6,285 nt of DNA, from assembly GCA_003561835.1 (NCBI GenBank), contig PWVN01000272.1, positions 1 to 6,285 of the forward strand, in the 5' to 3' direction. The notes under the pieces are model-generated. The model was not told where the DNA came from. It ran no database searches and saw nothing but the letters and a program-made list of their open reading frames with translations. Position 1 is the first letter of the stretch. Each line of letters begins with the position of its first letter. Below are positions 1 to 5,651 of the stretch, one piece after another. A program made the translations under genes and the position numbers. This DNA is from Syntrophomonadaceae bacterium. GTDB lineage: Bacteria > Bacillota > Dethiobacteria > PWVN01.

Positions 1-419
1 CCCACCGCCTCGATGGCGAAGGACATCACCACGATGATTTTCGTCAGTTCCGCCAGCCCCGCCAGGGAAAACTGGTTCAGGCTCTCCTGCATGACCAGCC
101 GTTCCCTCAGGGTTATCTTGCGCCCCAGGACCAAAAAGATGCTGGAAGCCATGGTCATGAAGCCCAGGCCGCCGACCTGTAAAAGCCCCAGGATGACCAG
201 CTGTCCGAAAAGGGTGAAATGGGTACCCGTGTCCACCACCACCAGGCCCGTCACGCAGACGGCGGATGTGGCGGTGAAAAGGGCATCGATGAGGGAGAGG
301 GACCCCTCCCGGGACGCCGCCGGCAGCATCAGGAGGATGGTCCCCGCCAGGATCAGCAGGGCAAACCCCCCTGCCAGGATTTGGGCCGGTGCCAGTTTTC
401 CGTGGGCCTTTGCCGACAT
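1..419 (-). CDS. ktrB: KtrB/TrkH-family potassium uptake channel subunit (N-terminal part, runs off window)
   Basis: I translated the minus strand from the ATG at 419-417; 139 full codons are in the window and the gene continues past position 1. KtrB/TrkH proteins are membrane subunits that import K+ and pair with a cytoplasmic KtrA/TrkA gating subunit. A hydrophobic helix covers about residues 14-33. The first pore loop reads TATSAVCVTGL (residues 49-59), the family's selectivity-filter signature, with the filter glycine at 58. A second membrane helix covers about 69-99. The short N-terminus is more KtrB-like than TrkH-like, so the symbol is tentative. The start is set by AGGAGG at 430-425, five bases upstream. 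That site lies directly after the rplT terminator, and I see no promoter between them, so expression may depend on readthrough or on a promoter inside rplT. Family assignment is firm; subfamily is inference. Confidence 0.88.
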   Translation of the reverse strand, partial: MSAKAHGKLAPAQILAGGFALLILAGTILLMLPAASREGSLSLIDALFTATSAVCVTGLVVVDTGTHFTLFGQLVILGLLQVGGLGFMTMASSIFLVLGRKITLRERLVMQESLNQFSLAGLAELTKIIVVMSFAIEAV

Positions 420-432
420 AACTGCCTCCTAG

Positions 433-461
433 AAAAAAAGACCTATCGTGTAGGCCTTTTT
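433..461 (-). terminator. Rho-independent terminator after rplT
   Basis: On the minus strand AGGCCTA and TAGGTCT pair (7 bp including one G-U) around a CACGA loop, followed by a run of seven U. Five A's before the stem can pair with the U run and lengthen it. It lies 5 bp after the rplT stop and ends the infC-rpmI-rplT unit. The U run ends two bases before the ktrB ribosome binding site, so it could also act as an attenuator for ktrB. Confidence 0.8.
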
Positions 462-465
462 CCTT

Positions 466-822
466 CTAATTTAGGTTTTCCTTGGCCACATCCACCAGCT
501 GGCTGAAGGCCTTGGCATCATTTACCGCCAGGTCGGCCAGCATCTTCCGGTTCACTTCCACACCGCTCTTCTTCAGGCCATTGATAAAACGGCTGTAGGA
601 GACGCCGTTGATCCGGGCGGCGGCGTTGATCCGGGTAATCCACAGTTTGCGGAAATCCCGCTTGCGGACCCTTCTGTCCCGGTATGCATAGAAGAGGGAC
701 TTCATAACCTGCTGGTTGGCCACCTTGAACTGTTTGCTCTTGGCGCCGAAGTAGCCTCGGGCCAGCTTCAATACTTTTTTATGCCGTTTCTTTACCATGG
801 TTCCCCGTTTAACCCTGGGCAT
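466..822 (-). CDS. rplT: 50S ribosomal protein L20
   Basis: The 118-residue protein starts [20 protein letters not shown], has the very basic N-terminal extension of L20, and contains the conserved stretches [26 protein letters not shown] and [12 protein letters not shown]. Length matches the family (about 118-119). L20 is an early assembly protein that binds 23S rRNA through its C-terminal domain and is essential for building the 50S subunit. In Bacillota and E. coli it also represses its own operon by binding mRNA, relevant here because of the structured leader upstream of infC. AGGAGG at 836-831 sits eight bases before the ATG. It is the last gene of infC-rpmI-rplT, 28 bp after rpmI, and a terminator follows at once. 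Nothing is missing or unusual in the protein. Confidence 0.98.
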   Translation of the reverse strand: MPRVKRGTMVKKRHKKVLKLARGYFGAKSKQFKVANQQVMKSLFYAYRDRRVRKRDFRKLWITRINAAARINGVSYSRFINGLKKSGVEVNRKMLADLAVNDAKAFSQLVDVAKENLN

Positions 823-850
823 CGTAGTAACCTCCTGTTACAAAAAAATT

Positions 851-1045
851 TTAGTAGGGAAGCAGTTTTGCGACCCTCTTCATATCGGATTTGTCCAAAA
901 GGGTCGCCTGGCGCAGGCGCCGTTTTCTCTTGGGCGACTTTTTCTCCATGATGTGGCTGGCGAAAGCGCGCCGTCTCTTTATCTTCCCTGACTTCGTCTT
1001 TTTGAAGCGTTTGGCAGCGCCCCTGTGGGTTTTCATTTTGGGCAT
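851..1045 (-). CDS. rpmI: 50S ribosomal protein L35
   Basis: The 64-residue, strongly basic protein starts [15 protein letters not shown], the standard L35 N-terminus, and contains [16 protein letters not shown], typical of the family. L35 is a small 50S protein bound to 23S rRNA. An in-frame GTG lies one codon upstream at 1048. I chose the ATG at 1045 because it gives the canonical N-terminus and a 7-base gap from AGGAGG (1058-1053), whereas the GTG would leave only four. The first base of that ribosome binding site is the last base of the infC stop codon (TAA, 1060-1058), so translation of rpmI is probably coupled to infC. The gene is the middle member of the conserved infC-rpmI-rplT cluster. 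Confidence 0.98.
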   Translation of the reverse strand: MPKMKTHRGAAKRFKKTKSGKIKRRRAFASHIMEKKSPKRKRRLRQATLLDKSDMKRVAKLLPY

Positions 1046-1057
1046 CACAATTCCTCC

Positions 1058-1567
1058 TTACAGTTTGGATGCTAAAATCATTATCATGTTTCTGCCTTCA
1101 AGCTTGGCGGGATTTTCCACGATGGATACGTCTTCCAGTTCAGCTGCCATCCTGTCGCAAAGTTTTCTGCCCAGTTCCGGGTGGGTTACCTCCCGGCCGC
1201 GGAACATGATGGTAACCTTCACCTTGTCCCCGTTGGTCAAAAACTTGCGGGCGTTCTTGCTCTTGACCTGAAAATCATGATCTTCAATATTAGGCCGAAG
1301 TTTTACTTCCTTTATGGTGATGATCTTCTGGTTTTTCCGCGCCTCTTTGTCCCGCTTGCTCTGCTCGTACTTGAACCGGCCGTAGTCCATGATCTTGCAG
1401 ACCGGCAGTGAAGCCTGGGGTGCCACATTGACCAGGTCCAGGTTGTGGTTCCTGGCGGCTTTCAGGGCTTCGTTCAATGAGAGAATCCCCAGCTGTTCCC
1501 CCTTGGGGGAAATGACCCTTACCTCCCGAGCTTTGATTTGCTCGTTTACATACAAATCCTTAATAAT
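1058..1567 (-). CDS. infC: Translation initiation factor IF-3, predicted AUU start
   Basis: IF-3 binds the 30S subunit, keeps it apart from 50S and checks start codon and initiator tRNA. The N-terminal domain begins at YVNEQIKAREVRVI (residues 6-19). A lysine-rich linker is near 70-85. The C-terminal 30S-binding domain carries VTIMFRGREVTHPELG (from residue 118) and ends NMIMILASKL. Total 169 residues, normal for the family. No ATG, and no GTG or TTG at a suitable position, begins the protein. Two ATT codons in tandem (1567-1565, 1564-1562) follow AGGAGG (1579-1574) by 6 and 9 bases. I chose the first because its spacing and N-terminal length fit Bacillus-type IF-3. An AUU start is known for infC in E. 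coli and Bacillus and lets IF-3 repress its own translation. The open frame continues upstream to 1900, but that part crosses the leader, promoter and repeats and is not protein. Confidence 0.95.
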   Translation of the reverse strand: MIKDLYVNEQIKAREVRVISPKGEQLGILSLNEALKAARNHNLDLVNVAPQASLPVCKIMDYGRFKYEQSKRDKEARKNQKIITIKEVKLRPNIEDHDFQVKSKNARKFLTNGDKVKVTIMFRGREVTHPELGRKLCDRMAAELEDVSIVENPAKLEGRNMIMILASKL

Positions 1568-1579
1568 TTGCCACCTCCT
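1562..1579 (-). promoter_or_regulatory. infC ribosome binding site with tandem ATT start codons
   Basis: The minus strand reads AGGAGGTGGCAAATTATT. The strong Shine-Dalgarno sequence followed by two ATT codons, with no standard start nearby, points to AUU initiation. Which ATT is used cannot be settled from sequence; spacing (6 against 9 bases) is acceptable for both. Confidence 0.75.
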
Positions 1580-1759
1580 GTTTTTTTTACCCCTTCTCTT
1601 TCTTGCAGCGTCCCCTTCACTCCTCCACACAAAAAAAGCAGGCTCGAACCACCTGCCAGTAAATGGAAGTATTCCTTTACCTGACCCGGGTAACAGTGCC
1701 GTGCACGTTCCAGGGTGAGAAGCGGGCGGCTTCTTCTTTGACGTGGAGTATGCAATTAC
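1568..1759 (-). promoter_or_regulatory. Structured infC leader RNA with attenuator (L20-type ribosomal protein leader)
   Basis: About 190 nt separate the predicted transcription start near 1759 from the infC start. In order on the minus strand I see: a hairpin AGAAGC-CGCCC-GCTTCT; a region where ACCC and GGGT flank an inner GTGC-ACG-GCAC hairpin; a 9-bp hairpin GTAAAGGAA-TAC-TTCC(A)TTTAC (1680-1659); and a terminator at 1657-1631. A promoter, a folded RNA and a terminator before infC match the autoregulatory leaders known for this operon in Bacillota, where L20 binding favours early termination. That L20 is the ligand here is inference from gene content. I could not run a covariance-model search. 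Confidence 0.65.
1631..1657 (-). terminator. Attenuator terminator inside the infC leader
   Basis: GCAGGT pairs with GCCTGC (6 bp, one G-U) around a GGTTCGA loop and is followed directly by seven U. It ends about 60 nt before the infC start, far enough downstream of the promoter to act as a conditional terminator. The neighbouring GTAAAGGAA hairpin and the CAGG/CTGG sequences around it offer possible alternative pairings. Confidence 0.7.
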
Positions 1760-1765
1760 ATGCAA

Positions 1766-1794
1766 ACTATACCATAAAACCCGCCGGGGGTCAA
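1766..1794 (-). promoter_or_regulatory. Sigma-A promoter of infC-rpmI-rplT
   Basis: The -35 box TTGACC (1794-1789) and -10 box TATAGT (1771-1766) are separated by exactly 17 bp, five of six matches to consensus in each box. Predicted start near 1759. It lies 130 bp after the thrS stop, so the cluster can be expressed independently of thrS. Confidence 0.8.
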
Positions 1795-1831
1795 ATTTAT
1801 TTTTCTTCCGGCAGGGGGGCAAGGGGCAAAG

Positions 1832-1920
1832 GGGGACGGTTCCGGGCACTTGAATCCATTCAAGTTTTGGGGACGGTTCCGGGTACTTGAATCCATTCAA
1901 GTTTTGGGGACAGTTCTCCC
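1832..1920. repeat. Tandem 37-bp repeat, 2.4 copies, each with a perfect 18-nt palindrome
   Basis: Two full units (1832-1868, 1869-1905) differ at one base (C1847, T1884); a partial third unit, GGGGACAGTTCT, starts at 1906. Each unit starts GGGGACGGTTCCGGG and contains ACTTGAATCCATTCAAGT (1848-1865, 1885-1902), whose 8-base arms are perfectly complementary. It ends three bases before the thrS stop, with no U run, so it is not an ordinary terminator. The GGGGACRGT start resembles REP-like palindromic elements; that label is inference. Confidence 0.85.
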
Positions 1921-1923
1921 TTG

Positions 1924-3837
1924 CTACTTCTTCTCCTCTATTTCCTGCAAGACCCGCTCCAGGATTTCCCGGGTCTTGAAGCTCCCCAGGTCCCCCTCCG
2001 CCCGCTTCCGCAGGGAAACCGCGTCTTCCGCCATCTCCCGGTCCCCCACGATGAGCATATACGGGACCTTGTTCACCTGGGCCTCGCGGATCTTGTAACC
2101 CATCTTTTCGCTGCGGCTGTCCACCTCCACCCGGACCCTTTTGTCCTTGAAGAGGCGGGCCACTTCCCGGGCATACCCGTGGTGCCGGTCAGTGATGGGC
2201 AGGACCACCACCTGCACCGGGGCCAGCCACAGGGGGAAGGCGCCGCCGTAGTGCTCGATCAGGAGGGCAAAGAAGCGCTCGATGGCCCCGTAAATCACCC
2301 GGTGGATCATGACGGGCCGGTGCTTTTCCCCGTCCTCGCCCACATAGGTGAGGTCAAATTTTTCGGGCATCTGGAAGTCCAGCTGGATGGTGCCGCACTG
2401 CCAGGTCCGCTGCAGGGAGTCCTCCAGGTGGAAGTCGATCTTGGGCCCGTAGAAGGCCCCGTCCCCCTCGTTGATGATGTAGGCCATCTCCTTCTTCACC
2501 AGTACCTTCTCCAGGGCGGCGGTGGCTCGCTCCCACATCTCGTTGCTGCCCATGGCCTTCTCCGGCTTGGTGCTGAGCTCCACGTGGTACTTGAAGCCGA
2601 AAACCCGGTAGAACCGGTCCACCAGGTCGATGACGGCCTCCACCTCCGCTTCGATCTGGGAGGGCAGCATGAAGATGTGGGCATCGTCCTGGGTAAAGGA
2701 GCGCACCCGCATCAGCCCGTGGAGGGTTCCCGACAGCTCGTGCCGGTGGACGGTGCCCATCTCCGCCAGCTTCAGGGGGAAGTCCCGGTAGCTGTGCATG
2801 GTGGACTTGTAGACGAGCATGCCCCCGGGGCAGTTCATGGGCTTGACGGCATAGTCGGCGTCGTCGATTTTGGTGAAATACATGTTCTCCCGGAAGTGGT
2901 CCCAGTGCCCCGACTGCTCCCACAGGGAGCGGTTCAGGATCAGGGGGGTCTTGATCTCCTGGTAGCCCGCCTTCTCGTGTTCTTCCCGCCAGAACTTTTC
3001 CAATTCGTTCCGGATCACCATCCCCTTCGGGTGGAAGAGAGGAAAGCCGGGCCCCGCATCGTGGAGGGTGAAGAGCCCCAGTTCCTGCCCCAGGCGGCGG
3101 TGGTCCCGCTTCTTCGCCTCCTCCAGGCGATTTAAATAGTCCTGAAGCAGGGCCTTCTTGGGGAAGGAGGTGCCGTAAATCCTCTGGAGCATGGGCCGCT
3201 TCTCGCTGCCCCGCCAGTAGGCCCCCGCCAGGTTCAACAGGCTCAAGGCCTTGACCCGGCCCGTGGACGGCAGGTGGGGCCCGGCGCACAGGTCGATGAA
3301 CTCCCCCTGGCGGTAGCAGCTGATGGGCGTATCTTCCGGCAGATCCTCGATCAATTCCACCTTGTAGAGCTCGCCCCGGCTCTTGAAAAAATCGCTGGCT
3401 TCCTGCCGGGACATCTCCTGCCGCTCCACCGGAAGGTCCTCCCGGACGATATTTTCCATCTCCGCCTCTATTTTTTCCAGATCCTCCGGCGTAAAGTTCA
3501 CCTCGGGGTCAAAGTCGTAGTAATAGCCGTCCTTGATGGCCGGGCCGATGCCCAGCTTTGTACCCTTGTACAGCCGCTGGACAGCCTGGGCCAGGATGTG
3601 GCTGGAGGTATGCCGGAAGGCTTCCAGTCCCCGGGGGTCGTCACAGGTGAGAACCTCCACCTGAGCATCCTCCGTCAGGGGATAGGTCAAATCCTTGACG
3701 GTGCCGTTGACCAGCAGGGCTGCAGCGCTTTTATGTAAACCTCCTCCCAGTTCTTCCCTGATAAAATCCAACCCCCTGGTTCCCCGGGGGGCCCTTCTCT
3801 CCTGCCCGTCTTTCAACGTGATGACTACATCTGCCAA
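1924..3837 (-). CDS. thrS: Threonyl-tRNA synthetase
   Basis: This enzyme attaches threonine to tRNA-Thr and edits mischarged serine. From a TTG start at 3837 it has 637 residues, the usual length. Domains in order: TGS (about 1-62); editing domain with H76 and H80 (HTSSH) plus C184 and H188 (CAGPH); class II catalytic core with motif 2 around VHRHELSGTLHGLMRVRSFT; zinc ligands C336 (MNCPGG), H387 (DDAHIF) and H512 (MIHRVIYGAIERF, motif 3); and a C-terminal anticodon-binding domain from about LAPVQVVVLPI. All key residues are present. The open frame reaches 3978 upstream, but AAAGGAGG (3853-3846) lies eight bases before the TTG, and MADVVITLKDG is the expected TGS start; the extension would run through an inverted repeat. 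Its own promoter is at 3956-3928. No T-box is visible, though many Bacillota thrS genes have one. Confidence 0.98.
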   Translation of the reverse strand: MADVVITLKDGQERRAPRGTRGLDFIREELGGGLHKSAAALLVNGTVKDLTYPLTEDAQVEVLTCDDPRGLEAFRHTSSHILAQAVQRLYKGTKLGIGPAIKDGYYYDFDPEVNFTPEDLEKIEAEMENIVREDLPVERQEMSRQEASDFFKSRGELYKVELIEDLPEDTPISCYRQGEFIDLCAGPHLPSTGRVKALSLLNLAGAYWRGSEKRPMLQRIYGTSFPKKALLQDYLNRLEEAKKRDHRRLGQELGLFTLHDAGPGFPLFHPKGMVIRNELEKFWREEHEKAGYQEIKTPLILNRSLWEQSGHWDHFRENMYFTKIDDADYAVKPMNCPGGMLVYKSTMHSYRDFPLKLAEMGTVHRHELSGTLHGLMRVRSFTQDDAHIFMLPSQIEAEVEAVIDLVDRFYRVFGFKYHVELSTKPEKAMGSNEMWERATAALEKVLVKKEMAYIINEGDGAFYGPKIDFHLEDSLQRTWQCGTIQLDFQMPEKFDLTYVGEDGEKHRPVMIHRVIYGAIERFFALLIEHYGGAFPLWLAPVQVVVLPITDRHHGYAREVARLFKDKRVRVEVDSRSEKMGYKIREAQVNKVPYMLIVGDREMAEDAVSLRKRAEGDLGSFKTREILERVLQEIEEKK

Positions 3838-3859
3838 AGCGATAACCTCCTTTGCTTGG

Positions 3860-3923
3860 TGGGACAGGGGGACAGGGACCTTGTCCCATTTTAGTGGGAC
3901 AAGGTCCCTGTCCCCCTGTCCCA
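3860..3923. repeat. Perfect 29-bp inverted repeat in the thrS 5' leader
   Basis: The arm 3860-3888 is the exact reverse complement of 3895-3923, with a 6-base loop TTTTAG. Each arm carries shorter units (GGGACAGGGGGACAGGGACC, then TTGTCCCA), so smaller hairpins such as GGGAC-CTT-GTCCC are also possible. The predicted thrS transcript starts at 3921-3922, so the mRNA would begin almost exactly with this stem. No U run follows, and the thrS ribosome binding site lies seven bases beyond. The GGGGACAGG core resembles the repeats at 1832-1920. Confidence 0.95.
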
Positions 3924-3927
3924 ATTT

Positions 3928-3956
3928 ATCATAATCCTCAGGATTACCCGTGTCAA
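3928..3956 (-). promoter_or_regulatory. Sigma-A promoter of thrS
   Basis: TTGACA (3956-3951) is a perfect -35 box; TATGAT (3933-3928) matches the -10 consensus at five of six bases; the spacer is 17 bp. The TGA stop codon of the DUF445 gene lies inside the -35 box. Predicted start near 3921. Confidence 0.85.
3932..3946. promoter_or_regulatory. Operator-like palindrome in the thrS promoter spacer
   Basis: TAATCCTCAGGATTA is a perfect 7-base dyad around one central base. It fills most of the space between the -35 and -10 boxes and overlaps the first two bases of the -10, where a bound repressor would block transcription. No regulator can be named from sequence. It could also be the upstream end of the DUF445 transcript folding back, though no U run follows. 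Confidence 0.45.
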
Positions 3957-4564
3957 GGCAAATTCCACAAATAAACAATTGCGGCCTGGGCCGTCCCCAC
4001 CAGCAGGCCGATGATGGCGCCCAGGTACTCGATCTGCTTCAGCTCCTGCCGGGCAACGGTAAAGACCAGTTCCTCCAGGCCGTCCAGGGTCATGCCGCCG
4101 ATCTTCTCTTCCACCAGGCTTCGGATGTTGACCTCTTCCTCCGCCGTCCGGGCCAGCCGGTCCATGGTTTCCGGCAGCTTGTCCCGGAAGGCCTCCACGA
4201 TGGCCCCGGTAAAGTACCCCTGCAGGGCTTCGTTCAGCACCCGGGGCAGGAGCCTGGGGAGCCTCCCTGCCAGCCACTCCCGGGCGAAGCCCTCCACATT
4301 GGTCAGGATCTGCTTTTCGAAGGAGCTGTTATCGATCTTCTGCAGCAGGTCTCCCCAGTTCACCAGTTCCCTCTCCACCAAAAAAGCCACCGATGCCGCC
4401 AATTCCTGCTTCCGTTTGGGAACCAGGCCTTGAACAGCCCAGGGGGTTAAGGGGATCCGGTAGGGTTCTACAGGCCTGAAGAGGGACCTGATAGCCAGCA
4501 GATTGGTCCCCCAGCCGATCAGGGCGCCCATCAGGGGCAGAACCAGATACAGGGACAGTGCCAT
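3953..4564 (-). CDS. DUF445-family membrane protein, function unknown
   Basis: The 203-residue protein begins with a membrane helix (about 4-26) containing GALIGWGTNLLAIRSLFRP, the DUF445 hallmark, then VPKRKQELAASV at about 48-59. A long, mostly helical soluble middle follows. It ends with a second membrane helix (about 181-202, LGAIIGLLVGTAQAAIVYLW) that resembles the family's C-terminal end. The layout suggests a hairpin anchored at both ends. It is short beside the roughly 370-400-residue members such as YheB; I believe short forms are usual in Clostridia. No biochemical role is established that I can rely on. GGAGG (4577-4573) is eight bases before the ATG. A terminator upstream separates it from ytxC. 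A -10-like TAAAAT at 4591-4586 lacks a convincing -35. Its stop codon overlaps the thrS promoter. Confidence 0.88.
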   Translation of the reverse strand: MALSLYLVLPLMGALIGWGTNLLAIRSLFRPVEPYRIPLTPWAVQGLVPKRKQELAASVAFLVERELVNWGDLLQKIDNSSFEKQILTNVEGFAREWLAGRLPRLLPRVLNEALQGYFTGAIVEAFRDKLPETMDRLARTAEEEVNIRSLVEEKIGGMTLDGLEELVFTVARQELKQIEYLGAIIGLLVGTAQAAIVYLWNLP

Positions 4565-4605
4565 AGTCGATGCCTCCAGGATTCTATTTTACTACATAAA
4601 TTGAC

Positions 4606-4646
4606 AAAAAAAAAGAAGGCCCCAAAAACGGGGAGGCCCTGCCTTC
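4606..4646 (-). terminator. Terminator after ytxC
   Basis: CCCC pairs with GGGG around a GTTTTT loop, extended by GAAGG with CCTTC across an 8-base one-sided bulge that can itself form GGC-AGG-GCC. Nine U's follow directly. It starts 27 bp after the ytxC stop. The bulge makes the exact fold uncertain, but the GC stem and U run are clear. Confidence 0.7.
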
Positions 4647-4672
4647 CCTTCAGCCTCCCTTCCCCTTCCCCG

Positions 4673-5527
4673 TCAGGTATCCTTGTGGCTCACCCTGGCC
4701 AGGGAAGAGCATTCGAGGCAGTTCTTGCACAGGCTGATCCTGGTGTCGAAGATCTTTCTCAGGGTGCCACAGAGTTTGGGGTGCCGGGCGTCCACCTGCC
4801 GGTGCAGGACCACCCTGCCCGGGGCTGCCGTCACCAGGGCGCTGACCAGCATATCCTCGCTGTCGACGGTATCCCTGAGGAAGGCGGCGTTGATCTCATC
4901 CATATTCTGCTCCACCACCTGGTGCTTGCCGTCGCGGATCTGGAAGCGGCCGCTTTGATCCAGGAACACATGGGCTTCCCTGACCTTGGGCTCCTGGATT
5001 TCCACAAAGTACTTCAAGAGCTTGATGAATTCCTGGTATTCCTTCTCGATGAGAAAGTCGTCCACGGCACCTTCCACCGTCTTCCTCAGCTCCGCCAAAT
5101 ACTCCTGGAGGCGAAACCGTACAAGCCCGGGTATGTTCAGGTGCCGGGAGTTCACCAGATACCGCCGGAGCTTCTCCTTCACCTGCTGCCGGGCCTTCCT
5201 GCCGGCACCGCTGTCCCTCAGGCTGCTGTAATAGAGGACCTTATCCCTCTCCTGCCGGGAGAAATAGTAGTAGTGCCTGTGGACCATTTCCTGGATTAAG
5301 GGCTCCTTCAGTGCCAGCAAAATGTATTCCTCCAGGACCTCCATCAAAGCGGCCCGTAGGATCACCTCCTGTTCTTCCGTCAGCGTCGTATCCTTGTGGC
5401 TTACCCGCAGGACCTGCCACTCCCCCTGGGATTCCTGGGATATATCTATATGCAGGGATAATTTATCATTGATGGCCGTGCTGAGGTCCGGGTGCCCCAT
5501 CCTGGCGACTATCGTCAGATATGCCAT
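4673..5527 (-). CDS. ytxC: Putative sporulation protein YtxC
   Basis: This 284-residue protein fits the YtxC family, found in spore-forming Bacillota and often next to thrS, as here; the molecular role is unknown. It looks soluble and mostly helical, with no signal peptide or membrane segment. Features that fit the family are VLEEYILLALKEPLIQEMVHRHYYYFS (split: EEYILLALKEP near 66-76 and HRHYYYFS at 83-90), the charged KEKLRRYLVNSRHLNIPGLV region, and DDFLIEKEYQEFIKLLKYFV. Near the C-terminus there is a C267-x2-C270-x2-C273 triplet. The last seven residues, RVSHKDT, repeat residues 41-47 exactly. AAGGGAG (5542-5536) lies eight bases before the ATG at 5527. It has its own terminator and a possible sporulation promoter upstream. 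Family call is from recognition and gene order, without a search. Confidence 0.88.
   Translation of the reverse strand: MAYLTIVARMGHPDLSTAINDKLSLHIDISQESQGEWQVLRVSHKDTTLTEEQEVILRAALMEVLEEYILLALKEPLIQEMVHRHYYYFSRQERDKVLYYSSLRDSGAGRKARQQVKEKLRRYLVNSRHLNIPGLVRFRLQEYLAELRKTVEGAVDDFLIEKEYQEFIKLLKYFVEIQEPKVREAHVFLDQSGRFQIRDGKHQVVEQNMDEINAAFLRDTVDSEDMLVSALVTAAPGRVVLHRQVDARHPKLCGTLRKIFDTRISLCKNCLECSSLARVSHKDT
4677..4695. repeat. 19-bp repeat at the ytxC 3' end, second copy at 5388-5406
   Basis: GTATCCTTGTGGCTCACCC at 4677-4695 matches 5388-5406 at 18 of 19 bases, in the same orientation and reading frame, so RVSHKDT is encoded both at residues 41-47 and as the last seven residues of YtxC. Confidence 0.8.
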
Positions 5528-5555
5528 TGCCTCAACTCCCTTCCACCGTTACTAG

Positions 5556-5586
5556 TAGTATATGAGGGAGCTTTCTTTTGTATACT
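5556..5586 (-). promoter_or_regulatory. Candidate sporulation-sigma promoter of ytxC
   Basis: CATATACTA (5564-5556) fits the -10 pattern CATANNNTA used by sigma-K and is close to that of sigma-E. AGTATACA (5586-5579), 14 bp upstream, could be the -35. No good sigma-A pair is seen (TATACT has only a weak -35 candidate). A sporulation-family gene downstream makes this plausible; the boxes are short, so this is a suggestion only. Confidence 0.4.
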
Positions 5587-5616
5587 AGAGGGACATCCCG
5601 GTCTTTTTTCGCCACG

Positions 5617-5643
5617 AAAAAAAACACCTTTTCAGGTGTTTTT
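5617..5643 (-). terminator. Terminator of the tRNA cluster
   Basis: AAAAACACCT and AGGTGTTTTT pair over 10 bp around a GAAA tetraloop, followed by further U's (run of eight in all). It begins eight bases after the tRNA-Val CCA end. The A-rich other side means it could also work for plus-strand transcription. Confidence 0.88.
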
Positions 5644-5651
5644 ACTGGCAA

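Noticed and set aside
13..506. Plus-strand open frames opposite the potassium channel gene
   Set aside because: They are antisense shadows of a clear KtrB/TrkH coding frame on the minus strand.
1546..1620. A possible leader peptide from GTG at 1620 ending in the infC start region
   Set aside because: The GGAGG is only one base from the GTG, too close for initiation, and the product has no meaningful composition such as a run of one amino acid.
1568..1900. A 111-residue N-terminal extension of IF-3 from an ATG at 1900
   Set aside because: It would translate the 37-bp repeat, the promoter and the attenuator, and it is unlike any IF-3 N-terminus. A strong ribosome binding site sits at 1579-1574.
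1921..3135. A 404-codon open frame on the plus strand
   Set aside because: It lies entirely opposite thrS and its histidine-, valine- and leucine-rich translation is what a GC-rich antisense frame gives. No ribosome binding site or family resemblance.
3860..3923. The 29-bp inverted repeat as a rho-independent terminator for the DUF445 gene
   Set aside because: No U run follows on the minus strand and the thrS promoter lies upstream of it, so the repeat belongs to the thrS leader.
3838..3978. A 47-residue N-terminal extension of ThrRS from an ATG at 3978
   Set aside because: It would run through the promoter and the inverted repeat and overlap the DUF445 gene. TTG at 3837 has an ideal ribosome binding site and the right N-terminus.
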